Translations under genes and position numbers: made by a program
Notes under the pieces: model-generated
Told to the model about the DNA's origin: nothing
Seen by the model: only the letters and a program-made list of their open reading frames with translations
Databases searched by the model: none
Source: Polyangium sp. 15x6
Lineage (GTDB): Bacteria; Myxococcota_A; Polyangia; Polyangiales; Polyangiaceae
Assembly (NCBI RefSeq): GCF_029960785.1
Contig: NZ_JASBQE010000060.1
Span: 1 to 64,000, forward strand
Length of the DNA stretch: 64,000 nucleotides
Reading direction: 5' to 3'
Part shown: positions 24,242 through 32,772 of the stretch, piece by piece
Position numbering within the stretch: the stretch's first letter is position 1
Layout of the letters: every line of letters begins with the position of its first letter

Positions 24242-24961
24242 ATGCCCCAGCACACGAGCCGCGTCTACGAGAACGAGTTGCGCACGCTGCGCGATCGGCT
24301 GCTCCTCATGGGCAGCCTCGTCGAGGAGATGATCGGCAAGGCGATGCAGGCCCTCGCCACGCGGGACACGGCCCTCGCGCGCTCGACCATGAAGATGGAC
24401 CGGCGCATCAACCGGCTGGAGTGCGAGATCGACGAGCTCTGCATGCGCATCCTCGCCATGCGCCAGCCCGTCGCCTCGGACCTGCGCTTCGTCACGAAGG
24501 CGCTGAAGATCGTCACCGACCTCGAGCGCATCGGCGACCTCGGCGTGAACATCTGCGACCGCGTGGCCGAGCTGAACGAAGAGCCGCCGCTCGGCGCCAC
24601 GTTCGATCTCGTGGCCCTCGCCGACGAGGCGACGCTCGTGGTCCACGAGGCGCTCGACGCCCTCGTCGAGCGTGACGTCGACCGCGCGACCGAGCTCCTC
24701 ACGCGGGACGATGCGATCGACGAGCACTACAGCGAGATCTGGAAGCGCCTGCTCGAGCTCATGACCTCGGACCCGACCACGATTTACCGGGCCACGCGCA
24801 TCCAATCGATCGCGAAGTATCTCGAACGTATCGGCGATCATGCGATGAACATCGCCGAGACGGTGGTTTTCCTGGTCACCGGCAAGGACATCCGGCACCA
24901 CAATCGCCGCTACGAGACCGGAGCACCGCCACCCGACGTGGAGGGCTCAGGCCGGCCCTGA
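24242..24961 (+). CDS. phoU: Phosphate-signalling regulator PhoU
   Basis: 239 residues with two PhoU three-helix repeats. Each has the metal-binding acidic pattern: MDRRINRLECEIDELCMRIL with RQPVASDLRFVTKALKIVTD and LERIGDLGVNICDR in the first, and a similar IYRATRIQSIAKYLERIGDH with AMNIAE in the second. PhoU sits between the Pst transporter and PhoR and turns the regulon off when phosphate is plentiful. It lies 23 bases after pstB and is the last gene of the Pho-box-driven unit. Confidence 0.95.
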   Translation: MPQHTSRVYENELRTLRDRLLLMGSLVEEMIGKAMQALATRDTALARSTMKMDRRINRLECEIDELCMRILAMRQPVASDLRFVTKALKIVTDLERIGDLGVNICDRVAELNEEPPLGATFDLVALADEATLVVHEALDALVERDVDRATELLTRDDAIDEHYSEIWKRLLELMTSDPTTIYRATRIQSIAKYLERIGDHAMNIAETVVFLVTGKDIRHHNRRYETGAPPPDVEGSGRP

Positions 24962-24994
24962 GACGTTCATCCCTCCTTGGCACCATGAGTGCTC

Positions 24995-25891
24995 ATGCGC
25001 CTTGCAATCAGCTTTGCCCTTGGATTCAGCGCCGTCGTGTTCACCACCGCGGCCTCGGCCGACGTCGTGCCCAACGTGCCGCTCGACTGCCCGAAGGGCA
25101 CCCACAAGGAGCGCGGCCACGGCGGGCCCTATTGCGCTCCGCCGATGCGCGCGGATTGCCCGCCGGGGTACGAGCCGCAGGTCCACCGCTCGACGTCCTA
25201 TTGCGAGCCGCCTCCCCCCGCGCCTTGCCCCGACGGCATGCACTGGAAATCGAACGGGCCGGACGAGGCTTCGTGCTCGCTGAACGAGACCTGCGCGCCT
25301 GCCGGCGGAAAATGCGAAAACGGCCTCTGCAAGGAGCTCTCGTTTTGCATCGAACAGGTGCTGTTGCAGCGCTACCTTTACACCGTCGGCCGCGGCACGT
25401 GCATGACCCAGTCGGATTGCGCGGCCTTCCCGAGGAGCAAGTGCGAGAAGCGCGTGACGTGCACCGACGAGGACGCTCGAAGACGCGAGGCCGAGCGGAT
25501 CGCCGCCGCCAAAGCCGTGCGGGCGAGCGCCGTCCCGGCACCTTATGTGGCGATCGCGGGCGGAGCCCCGCCACGTTATCCCATCCGGAAGGACGACCCA
25601 GAGCCCCCGCCCATCCCCGAAGTCCCCGCGTCCAGCGAGCCCCCCGACGCGTCGCTCCCGCCGGACGCGTCGCTCCCGCCGGACGCGTCGCTTCCGCCGG
25701 ACGCCGGCGAGGCCAAACCGCCGCGCCCTGGGGGCTGCGCCGGATGTGAGGTCGGCGCGTCGGATCGGGATACGGCGGGCTGGGCGGCGCTCGTGACCCT
25801 GCTCGGGCTCGGTATCGCCATGCGGCGAAAAGGTTACGAAAACTCGGCGTTGAGTCGGATCGCGCGGAGCTCTGCGCGATTCACGTCGTAG
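24995..25891 (+). CDS. Cys-rich exported protein with a MYXO-CTERM-like tail
   Basis: 298 residues from the ATG at 24995 (a GTG at 24989 would add two). A signal peptide ends near AASAD. The mature part has many Cys-Pro-rich small repeats (PLDCPKGTHKERGHGGPYC, DCPPGYEPQVHRSTSYC, PCPDGMHWKS). It is followed by a Pro-rich linker with PPDASL three times and the end GGCAGCEVGASD, a hydrophobic helix (WAALVTLLGLGIA) and MRRK. That is the MYXO-CTERM pattern for surface anchoring by the myxosortase/type II secretion route. About 20 extra residues follow the RRK and overlap the convergent gene by 58 bases, which is unusual because such tails normally end just after the Arg cluster. Ligand unknown. 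Confidence 0.82.
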   Translation: MRLAISFALGFSAVVFTTAASADVVPNVPLDCPKGTHKERGHGGPYCAPPMRADCPPGYEPQVHRSTSYCEPPPPAPCPDGMHWKSNGPDEASCSLNETCAPAGGKCENGLCKELSFCIEQVLLQRYLYTVGRGTCMTQSDCAAFPRSKCEKRVTCTDEDARRREAERIAAAKAVRASAVPAPYVAIAGGAPPRYPIRKDDPEPPPIPEVPASSEPPDASLPPDASLPPDASLPPDAGEAKPPRPGGCAGCEVGASDRDTAGWAALVTLLGLGIAMRRKGYENSALSRIARSSARFTS

Positions 25892-26187
25892 ACGGGCTTC
25901 GCGCCGGGCTTTGCCTTCACCTTGATCGGGTAGGCGAAGCGGTGGCCTGGCGACAGCTCGACGTCGACCGGAACCACGAAAAACCTCGCGGGAGTGAGAC
26001 AGGCGGCAAACCCGTATTGCATCCCATACTCGATCTTACTCGTGAGCCCCAAGAGGACTGGGAGCTCTCCCCTTTTCAAAAATCCGCGCACCGCCTCCTG
26101 GAGCGCGCGATCGTTGTCGTTGGCGATGACCATCGCGGGGGGCGCGTCCGCGTGTCCCGCAGCCGCTCTCTCTAGGTTTGCCGCCAT
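25834..26187 (-). CDS. Small protein of unknown function
   Basis: 117 residues. It starts at the ATG at 26187, 16 bases inside the end of the upstream minus-strand frame, and ends inside the tail of the convergent MYXO-CTERM gene. Its middle (KRGELPVLLGLTSKIEYGMQ, TPARFFVVPVDVELSPGHRF) has alternating hydrophobic residues as in a beta-rich domain, and it has no signal peptide. The long frame up to 26928 that contains it is not a single gene because the part between is not protein-like. It may form one unit with the upstream frame, or be the C-terminal half of a frameshifted gene. Confidence 0.55.
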   Translation of the reverse strand: MAANLERAAAGHADAPPAMVIANDNDRALQEAVRGFLKRGELPVLLGLTSKIEYGMQYGFAACLTPARFFVVPVDVELSPGHRFAYPIKVKAKPGAKPVYDVNRAELRAIRLNAEFS

Positions 26188-26459
26188 CCCTCGAGCACCA
26201 TGACGCCGCCGAGCGCGTCGACGAGTGCCTTTCCCACGGCAAACGCGATATCGGAGCCCTTGTGCACGAACACGCGCGACAGCGGAACCCACCGATCGCT
26301 GGCGGTCGACTTCGCCGTGCCTCTGCGAGACTTCGGAGGCTTCTCGTTTCCTCCATTCCTCCCGCTCCCTTGCCGCAGCGCATCGCGTAGCCTCGTTGTG
26401 GACAACTCGCGCACGGGCTCGTCCGACAGCCCGACGAGAACACCATAGCCCCCGCGCAC
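26172..26459 (-). CDS. Small protein of unknown function, possible first half of a split gene
   Basis: 95 residues from a GTG at 26459. The last third (SDIAFAVGKALVDALGGVMV) reads as a regular amphipathic helix and looks genuine; the first part is rich in Arg/Ser and less convincing, so the true start may be later. Its stop at 26172-26174 lies 13-15 bases inside the start of the next minus-strand gene. The overlap allows either translational coupling of two small proteins or a single ancestral gene broken by a frameshift near 26180. Confidence 0.45.
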   Translation of the reverse strand: MRGGYGVLVGLSDEPVRELSTTRLRDALRQGSGRNGGNEKPPKSRRGTAKSTASDRWVPLSRVFVHKGSDIAFAVGKALVDALGGVMVLEGWRQT

Positions 26460-26529
26460 GCTCGGGTCCTGGGATCATCCCATGTCGCGCGGAGCCGAAG
26501 GCCGGGCGGGAACGGCTGGCGGGTGAGCA

Positions 26530-26928
26530 TAGGCCCGCGAAGAGCGTCGGACCGTGGCCGGCTAGCCTGGGCTGCACAATAAACTCGTACTCGTCGATCA
26601 AGCCCAGCTCCGCCAGGGCCAGCGGGAGCGTCACGCCGCCCACGTAGAGGCTCTTGCCCGGCTGCTGCTTTAGCTCTTGAACGGCCGTGGCCAGATCCCC
26701 GCGCAGGAGCTCCGCGTTCCAATCCACCCGGTCCAGGGTGCTCGACACGACGTACTTCTTTGCCGCGTCGATCGTCCGGGCGAACGGCTCCGTCCATTGG
26801 GGCATCCCGTCAGGCCTCTGACCCGTCTGCGCCATCGACCGCCACCCGGCCTCCATCATTTCGTAGGTTGTGCGGCCAAAGATGAGGGCATCGGCCTGCG
26901 CGAGGGTTTCGGCCGCGTGGCGATGCAA
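26530..26928 (-). pseudogene. Decayed RibD-C/dihydrofolate-reductase-like protein fragment
   Basis: About 133 residues match the RibD C-terminal/YyaP dihydrofolate-reductase-like family: HAAETLAQADALIFGRTTYE, KYVVSSTLDRVDWNAELL, SLYVGGVTLPLALAELGLID and LAGHGPTLFAGL. The usual N-terminal ~40 residues (starting strand and the LDG motif) are absent: the frame upstream of 26928 stays open to about 27070 but reads as Gly/Arg-rich noise. The C-terminal ~25 residues after LFAGL are replaced by an unrelated Arg/Ser-rich sequence. A gene that has lost both ends is best called a pseudogene; the TTG at 26928 is only a frame boundary. Confidence 0.65.
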
Positions 26929-27296
26929 CTCTAACGCACCTCGCCCCGCGCCGCGCCCCTCGATGCACTCGCCCCCCCACGTCGGGCTCGCGGATGTACG
27001 CGGTCGAGCGCGATCACGGCCGCGCGGGGCGAAGGATCGGCCACCGCGGGGCGAACGATCGCTCCCGGGGATGCGGAGGGTCGAGGGAGGAAAGCTCGTA
27101 GCTCGTCCGTGTTACATCGTCGTGACAGGTGTCACGCGCGCGTGTCGCGCAGGTGTAATGCCGGCGTTCCACTCGGGTATCGGTTTCGGAGCGCCGCCCT
27201 TCGCGCGCACATGGCACGGCGATTGCGAATGGTCGGGGAAGTCATGCGCGCCGCCGATGGGGGGCGAGTCGCGCCCTGCGCAGGAGCCAGAGAACC
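26929..27296. other. 368-base gap without a supported gene
   Basis: Follows the decayed reductase gene on the minus strand and precedes the lipoprotein gene on the plus strand. Frames here are open but have no protein-like composition. A ribosome binding site AGGAG (27282-27286) belongs to the next gene. Nothing else is evident; it may hold remnants of the 5' part of the pseudogene. Confidence 0.5.
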
Positions 27297-28172
27297 ATGC
27301 GAATGGCCTCCCTTACCGCCTGTCGATTGCTCGCATCGAGCCTCCTCGTCGCCTCCGTCGCCCTCGCTGGCTGCGCCACACCCGCCGAGGATGGAGTCCT
27401 CGCTGAGGACAGCCATGCGGACCTCTCCGCGACCGACCTCGCGCTCCCCGACGGCGAGCTCGCGGTCGTCCTGCCCCTCCCCGACGGGGCTGAGGTGCGC
27501 TTGTACGCGCACGACGACGGCAGCTTCAGCGTCATCGAGGAGGGGGACGCCAATCACCGCGCGATCATGCAGCGCCCGGAGTTCACCGACGCGACCGCCT
27601 TCGACCTGTTCCATGCCCTCGCAGCCCCGGAGCAGGAGGTCCCCCGAGCTCTGGCCGCCTACCATGAAACGATGCGCGCCGAAGCGACGCGGGCGCCGAC
27701 CATCGACAGCACGTTCCGGCCGCAGGGCTGGCTCCTTCAGGAGCTCCAGGCGACGCCACAGTCGACGAACCTCCTCTCGGCCTGCGACGAGAGCATCCAG
27801 ACCTTCGTGTGCGACGAAGGAGGGGCTTCTTATCCCAGCGGCCCGGGCTGCTTCGCTTCCGTGACGGGCGTCCTGGCCTGGAACGACAACGAAATGCCCA
27901 TGCGTCGCTATCGCACGGGGTTCTGCACCACCGGCACCGTCGAGGCGGACATCATCTACACGTACGCCGGCCCTGACGGCTGCGAGATCTTCGAGCCGCT
28001 GTTTTTCCTTCGAGATGGCCTCTACACCAACATCAACTGGCACTATTGGTGGAGCGGTCCCAGCGGGGCCACCCCTCGGGCTCACACCAACCGCGTCGAG
28101 TACGTGTCGGGCGCCGGCTTCGCGTGGGGCGTGAGGGAGGAGCAACACACGTCGTCGTCATGCTCGATCTGA
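27297..28172 (+). CDS. Lipoprotein of unknown function
   Basis: 291 residues with a signal peptide and lipobox LAGC (Cys26), so it is likely anchored in the outer or inner membrane. The mature protein has an acidic first half (LPDGELAVVLPLPDGAEVRL, YAHDDGSFSVIEEGD) and a C-terminal half with several Cys (LLSACDESIQTFVCDEGG, FCTTGTVEADIIYTYAGPDG) and aromatic residues (NWHYWWSGPSG), suggesting a disulphide-bonded beta-sandwich. AGGAG ten bases upstream supports the ATG at 27297. I do not recognise the family. Confidence 0.82.
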   Translation: MRMASLTACRLLASSLLVASVALAGCATPAEDGVLAEDSHADLSATDLALPDGELAVVLPLPDGAEVRLYAHDDGSFSVIEEGDANHRAIMQRPEFTDATAFDLFHALAAPEQEVPRALAAYHETMRAEATRAPTIDSTFRPQGWLLQELQATPQSTNLLSACDESIQTFVCDEGGASYPSGPGCFASVTGVLAWNDNEMPMRRYRTGFCTTGTVEADIIYTYAGPDGCEIFEPLFFLRDGLYTNINWHYWWSGPSGATPRAHTNRVEYVSGAGFAWGVREEQHTSSSCSI

Positions 28173-28475
28173 GGCGCGCGGCCCGCGACCGCGTCGCCGC
28201 CGAATGAAGGCGACGGCGGGGCTGAGGAGCGACCAGAGCGGGTGGGAAGATTTCGGCGGGAGCCGCCCGCCGCAGGCCTCGTATTCGACTTGCAACAATT
28301 CCCCTATGGTGGCCCGCCCACCGCGAATTCGCGCCGCATATCGTGCGGTTCATCCGTGTGGGAACCCGACGGAATGTACTCTCGGGCCGGTCGAGAATGC
28401 CGTTGACGCAATCAATTGTACCAGAGTCAGCCAAAACTGTCTGCGAACCGACGCGTGGCGTCCGGGAGTGTTGAG
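28173..28475. other. 303-base gap with a possible stem-loop
   Basis: CGTCGCC at 28192-28198 pairs with GGCGACG at 28209-28215 around a 10-base loop, 19 bases after the lipoprotein stop; it could terminate transcription, but there is no T-run. The rest is less GC-rich than the flanking genes (for example 28275-28330 and 28380-28440) and probably holds the promoter for the next gene. No gene seen. Confidence 0.45.
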
Positions 28476-30569
28476 ATGCATCGTTGTTTGACGTATATTC
28501 CATCCGTAGCGGCTTTCCTCCTGCTCGTGGGTCAGGTGTCACCCGCGCAAGCCGACAGCTCCTTGCGCGTGGCGGCGATCACCGCCTCCGGGACCTTTCC
28601 GCCCGCCGGCGCGACGACGACGTGGCCGGCCGACCCCGCCGGGTGGTCGTTCGCCCGCAGCTACACGTCCGGCGGAAACACCTATCTCGTATTGCTGCGA
28701 CAGCACACCGGCGACCTCGAGATCTACAACCTCTCGATCGGCACGCTCGGCTCGCTGGTGAACACCTACAATTTGCGCTCCTGGTGGACGAGCGCCGAGG
28801 TGATTTCGCCGAGCGGTGTCCCGACATTGGTGCTCCACGACGCCGACACCGGCTCGATCCGCACCTACGTGCTCAACTCGAACGGCACGCTCGGGACGCG
28901 CAACGACGCGTCGAACGCGTCGTGGGTCGGCAAGAACTTGTTCTCGACCTACGTGCGCGGCTCGACGTGGTACTTCTACGGCATCAACACCAGGACCGGC
29001 GCGACCGCGCTTTACACCAGCGCCCTGACGCCGGTGACGACGAGCGCGGTCACGGCGGGCTGGACGTCGATGGACTTTACGACCATCGGGGCCGACACCT
29101 ACCGCGTCCTCTACAAGGGCGGCGACTTCCCGGGCAACGAGGGCGGTCGCATGCGCATCGATCGCATCGACGCCAACGGCGAGTCGGATCTGCTGGTCGC
29201 GTCCGAGTCGGCCAGCGAGGCGCGCGAGGGCTGGACCTCGGTCAAGTTCTACAAGGCCAACGGCAACACCTACTTGATGTTCTACGGCGGATCGACGTCG
29301 ACCCCGACAAACCTCCGGCTCGAACAGTTCAACGGCAGCACACTCACCAACGTCGCGGGGGTATTGCCGCTGGCGAGCGGCTGGACCGACTTCGAACCGT
29401 ACGCGATCGGCTCCAACGCGTACATGGTCATGCTCAACGAGGAGGGTATCGAGCGCATCAACGGCAGCGAAATCGACACCATCGTCGAAAGCGTGCAGAG
29501 CCAGCTCGACGCCAACCTGTTCGCCGGGTACCAGTTCGCCATCGCCCAGTCGGGCCGCGTCCTCTACGAGCACGCGCAGGGCTGGCAGCAGGTGAACACG
29601 GTCCCCATGACCGTCGACGCGCCGATGGGCTTCGCCAGCCTGACCAAGATGTTCACGGCAATGTCGGTGCTCAAGCTGGCCGACATGGGCGAGCTCGACC
29701 TCGACACGCCGCAGCCCAACTACATGGATTACGACAGCGTCCCCGGGCTCTACGACACCTTCACCGTCGACCCCCAGTGGGCCGGCAACACGCCGCGCGA
29801 CTACCTGCTGCACACGACCGGCATCGATAACCTCGCCGGCATCGGCACGGGCACGTACACCGGCAATTGCAGCGCGCCGAACGAGTTCGGCCCGCTCGAC
29901 CTCACCGGCTGCCTCGGACCGGTCGTGGGCACACCCATCTGCACCGCGATCAACCCCGCGACCGGCAATTTGCGGTGCCCGCGCCGGTATTCGAACGAGA
30001 ACTACGACATCTCGCGCGGCATCATCGAGTACTGGTCGATGACCGAGGGAACCGCCGACTTCGTCGACTACCTGCGGAGCCTGTGGCTCGACCGCGTCGG
30101 CATGAACGAGGCCGATTGCATGGTGCCGCCCGGCTCGCAGCTCTTCCTCCACCCGTGCTCCACCTCGGCCAGTCCGTGCACGTCTTACAACGCCAACCCG
30201 CAGACGAACTCGAACAACTGCGGCTCGGGCGGATTCAAGGCCAACGCGCGCGTCACCCTGCGGTTCGCCCGGGCGATTCGGTACGAGCATATCCTCGGCC
30301 CCGAGCTGACGGCGGAGCTGATGAGCAACGACTACGTCGACAGCGCCGGCCTCTCCACCTGGATCGGATGGGACGGGACGCGCGACGACGACACGGCCCT
30401 CCCGGAGCGGTTCTTCTGCAAGAAAGGCGGAGCCAACGGCGCGATCACGGAGCTGTGCGTCGGCTCGAAGAGCGTCGACCTTTTTATCGCGCTCAATCAG
30501 GTCGACGGAGCGCCGCTCCCGACCATCAGCGGCACGTGGCTCGTCAATCGCTACGACACCGGAAACTGA
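28476..30569 (+). CDS. Secreted beta-propeller plus beta-lactamase-like serine hydrolase
   Basis: 697 residues from the ATG at 28476; the frame upstream adds 20 non-signal residues and is not used. A signal peptide ends at QAD. Residues ~30-335 have repeated blades (WSFARSYTSGGNTYLVLL, GWTSMDFTTIGADTYRVLY, GWTSVKFYKANGNTYLMFYG, GWTDFEPYAIGSNAYMVML), about 40-50 residues apart, like a propeller or sialidase-type sensor. The second half is a class C beta-lactamase/penicillin-binding fold: nucleophile in FASLTKMF (SxxK) and YSNENYDISRG (YxN). Such enzymes are esterases, D-aminopeptidases or peptidoglycan hydrolases. No KTG triad is obvious. The propeller-hydrolase fusion is uncommon. It is followed 51 bases later by an FG-GAP lipoprotein. 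Confidence 0.85.
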   Translation: MHRCLTYIPSVAAFLLLVGQVSPAQADSSLRVAAITASGTFPPAGATTTWPADPAGWSFARSYTSGGNTYLVLLRQHTGDLEIYNLSIGTLGSLVNTYNLRSWWTSAEVISPSGVPTLVLHDADTGSIRTYVLNSNGTLGTRNDASNASWVGKNLFSTYVRGSTWYFYGINTRTGATALYTSALTPVTTSAVTAGWTSMDFTTIGADTYRVLYKGGDFPGNEGGRMRIDRIDANGESDLLVASESASEAREGWTSVKFYKANGNTYLMFYGGSTSTPTNLRLEQFNGSTLTNVAGVLPLASGWTDFEPYAIGSNAYMVMLNEEGIERINGSEIDTIVESVQSQLDANLFAGYQFAIAQSGRVLYEHAQGWQQVNTVPMTVDAPMGFASLTKMFTAMSVLKLADMGELDLDTPQPNYMDYDSVPGLYDTFTVDPQWAGNTPRDYLLHTTGIDNLAGIGTGTYTGNCSAPNEFGPLDLTGCLGPVVGTPICTAINPATGNLRCPRRYSNENYDISRGIIEYWSMTEGTADFVDYLRSLWLDRVGMNEADCMVPPGSQLFLHPCSTSASPCTSYNANPQTNSNNCGSGGFKANARVTLRFARAIRYEHILGPELTAELMSNDYVDSAGLSTWIGWDGTRDDDTALPERFFCKKGGANGAITELCVGSKSVDLFIALNQVDGAPLPTISGTWLVNRYDTGN

Positions 30570-30620
30570 CGCCCAGCCGGACCAGCACCCATGTCTCTTT
30601 CATCGCCAGCGGAGTCTACC

Positions 30621-32339
30621 ATGTCTCGGAAGATGCTTTCTCACTCCCTCGTGCTCGTGTCCATGCTCGCCGGCTGCCTCGTCGGCCCGGAGGACGACGC
30701 GCCCGTCGACCGCTCGGAAGAACGCGCCCCCGCGAGCGACGCGGCGCGACCCGAGGCTCCCGCCACCCCAGTCGCCGCCGCCGAGCCGGGCGCGATGGTC
30801 TGGCGCGAGTCTCCGCCGGAGCGGCCCGTCGACGACGAATCGCCGGCGCGCTTCCGCTTGGCCGCGCCGGCCGGCCCCGAGCCCGCGCCGACCCCGGCCG
30901 AGACCACGCGCTTCTCGTCCGCGGCCGACCCGCGCGGGCTCGATACGCTCGTCGCCCCCGGCGCGCAGGAGCTGGTGAGCACATTCACCGCCGCCAACGA
31001 GTACCACGATCGCTTCGGGTACAGCCTCGCCGTCGGCGACTTCAACAACGACAACCTCGATGATCTGGCGATCGGCGCGCCGTTCGAGGACTACGGCGCC
31101 GAGAGCACGGGCCTCGTATTCCTGTTCAAGGGCACGTCGAGCGGCCTCACCCCATGGGCGTTGATCAGTCAGATCGGCAGCAACGAGGCGTTCGACCGCT
31201 TCGGCTGGGCGCTGACGACCGGCGACTTCAACGGCGACGGCATCGACGACCTGGCCGCGAGCGCCCTCAACGAAGGTCCCGGCGGCGACCCGAACGCGGG
31301 CACCGTGTTCATCTACACCGGCGGGACGGGCGGGCTCACCGACTGGGTCTATTATCATCAGGAGTCGCCGGGCCCCGGAACCAACGAGGATCGCGACCTG
31401 TTCGGCTACGCCCTGAGCTCCGGCGATTACAACGGCGACGGCTGGGACGACCTCGCGGTCGGCGCCCCCGGCGAGGCGCGCAACGGGGAGCGCCAGGGCG
31501 TCGTCTACGTGCTGGGCGGCGGCACCATGGGCATGAGCTTCATGGGCGAGGTGAATCAGGGCGCCCTCAGCGTCGGGCACATCGACGAGCGCTTCGGGTC
31601 GGCGCTCGCCAGCGGCGACTTCTTCGGCACGCCCGCCGACGAGCTGGTCGTCGGCGCGTATAACGATCTCATCGACGATTGGCGGGCCGGCAGCATCTTC
31701 GTCTATCAGGGTTCGGTCAGCGGCCCGACACCGTGGGGTCGCCTCGACGAATGGACGCTCGAGGAGAACGACGACGACTTCGGCCGCGCGCTGGCCGTGG
31801 GCGACTTCGACGGCGACAACCGCGACGACCTCGCGGTCGGAGCGCCGGGCGAGAACCGCGACACCGGCATCGTCTTCCTCTATCGCGGCACCGGCACCAC
31901 CTTGTCGCCGTGGGACACGCTGGCCCGGGTCGGCGCGCAGCCCGGCGATCGCTTCGGCGCCGCCCTGGCGGCCGGTCGCATCGACTCCGACAGCAAGCAC
32001 GATTTGATCGTCGGTTCGCCGCGCGCCTACCCCAGCGGCAGCTTCGAGCGCGCCGGCGTCGCCAACGCGTACTTCGGCCATGCGACCAGCATGGTCGCGT
32101 ACTTGACCGAGATGAAGCAGTCGGCCTTCACCGGCGGCACCAACCTCACCAACGAGAACTTCGGGCTCACCGCCGCGATCGGCCGCTTCCGCAATACCAC
32201 GTACGGCGACGTCGCCATCGCCGCGCCGGACGACGGCCTCAGCGGCCTCATCCGCGTCGGTTCGGTCTACGTGTACAAGGGCACCGGCGTGAGCCCGTCG
32301 TTCACGTTCTCGACGTCGCAGCGGCTGGTACAGAACTGA
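30621..32339 (+). CDS. FG-GAP (integrin-alpha-like) beta-propeller lipoprotein
   Basis: 572 residues from the ATG at 30621, chosen because GGAG lies seven bases upstream and the lipoprotein signal starts there (lipobox LAGC, Cys19); an ATG at 30591 is the alternative. After a Pro/Ala-rich linker come seven FG-GAP repeats: FGYSLAVGDFNNDNLDDLAI, FGWALTTGDFNGDGIDDLAA, FGYALSSGDYNGDGWDDLAV, FGSALASGDF, FGRALAVGDFDGDNRDDLAV, FGAALAAGRIDSD and FGLTAAIGRF. The first five carry or resemble the Ca-binding DxDxDG-type loop; the last two are degenerate. Seven repeats make a closed seven-bladed propeller on the cell surface. Binding partner unknown; the adjacent hydrolase is a natural candidate for joint function. 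Confidence 0.93.
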   Translation: MSRKMLSHSLVLVSMLAGCLVGPEDDAPVDRSEERAPASDAARPEAPATPVAAAEPGAMVWRESPPERPVDDESPARFRLAAPAGPEPAPTPAETTRFSSAADPRGLDTLVAPGAQELVSTFTAANEYHDRFGYSLAVGDFNNDNLDDLAIGAPFEDYGAESTGLVFLFKGTSSGLTPWALISQIGSNEAFDRFGWALTTGDFNGDGIDDLAASALNEGPGGDPNAGTVFIYTGGTGGLTDWVYYHQESPGPGTNEDRDLFGYALSSGDYNGDGWDDLAVGAPGEARNGERQGVVYVLGGGTMGMSFMGEVNQGALSVGHIDERFGSALASGDFFGTPADELVVGAYNDLIDDWRAGSIFVYQGSVSGPTPWGRLDEWTLEENDDDFGRALAVGDFDGDNRDDLAVGAPGENRDTGIVFLYRGTGTTLSPWDTLARVGAQPGDRFGAALAAGRIDSDSKHDLIVGSPRAYPSGSFERAGVANAYFGHATSMVAYLTEMKQSAFTGGTNLTNENFGLTAAIGRFRNTTYGDVAIAAPDDGLSGLIRVGSVYVYKGTGVSPSFTFSTSQRLVQN

Positions 32340-32772
32340 GCCGCGACGCGAACATGCGCGGTTCATAACAAGAGCGCCGCCGTACGGCTGCCGAGCGGGC
32401 CTACCAAGATGGCCCGGATGGGCCCACTCCTCGGCTACACCGGGCCGACGGCGCTCTGGCTCTGCGCCGGCCGTGTCATCGCCCCGGTCGCCGGCTGCGC
32501 CAACGGGCCCTCCGCCAACTGCTGGCCGAAACCCGAGATCTACGCCTCCTGGACGACGTCTACTTCGCCGCACAGCGAAATCCCCGGATTTTCGCTAGTC
32601 AGCTCGATCCGATTCCTCTGCCCCCATCCCCCCCGCCGTTCGCCTTCCCTTCGCGGAGCTCCGTTACGGCTCGCGTTCGAGCTGGAAGGGGGAGCTTGGA
32701 AGGGGCGTTCCGCGCCCCGTGCCTCGCGCAAAACTTGCTGAGAGCCCGGGAACTTGTGCTACGGCACGGCCC
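32340..32772. other. 433-base gap without a supported gene
   Basis: A long-range complementarity (GAGCGCCGCCG near 32371 with CGACGGCGCTC near 32444) encloses ~60 bases. A reading frame at 32409-32741 has no ribosome binding site and loses protein-like composition half-way. One frame reads LLAETRDLRLLDDVYFAAQR, which is more protein-like than the rest and could be a remnant. I cannot support any gene. The last ~100 bases are the promoter region of the SH3b gene. Confidence 0.5.

Noticed and set aside
25640-25710. Short direct repeats near 25640-25710, considered as CRISPR-like or as an array
   Set aside because: They encode PPDASL three times in the linker of a real gene and have no spacers.
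30591-30620. ATG at 30591 as start of the FG-GAP gene
   Set aside because: The ATG at 30621 is preceded by GGAG and starts the lipoprotein signal directly; the upstream 10 residues are not signal-like.
32409-32741. Reading frame between the FG-GAP gene and the SH3b gene
   Set aside because: No ribosome binding site and mixed composition; part might be a remnant but nothing identifiable.
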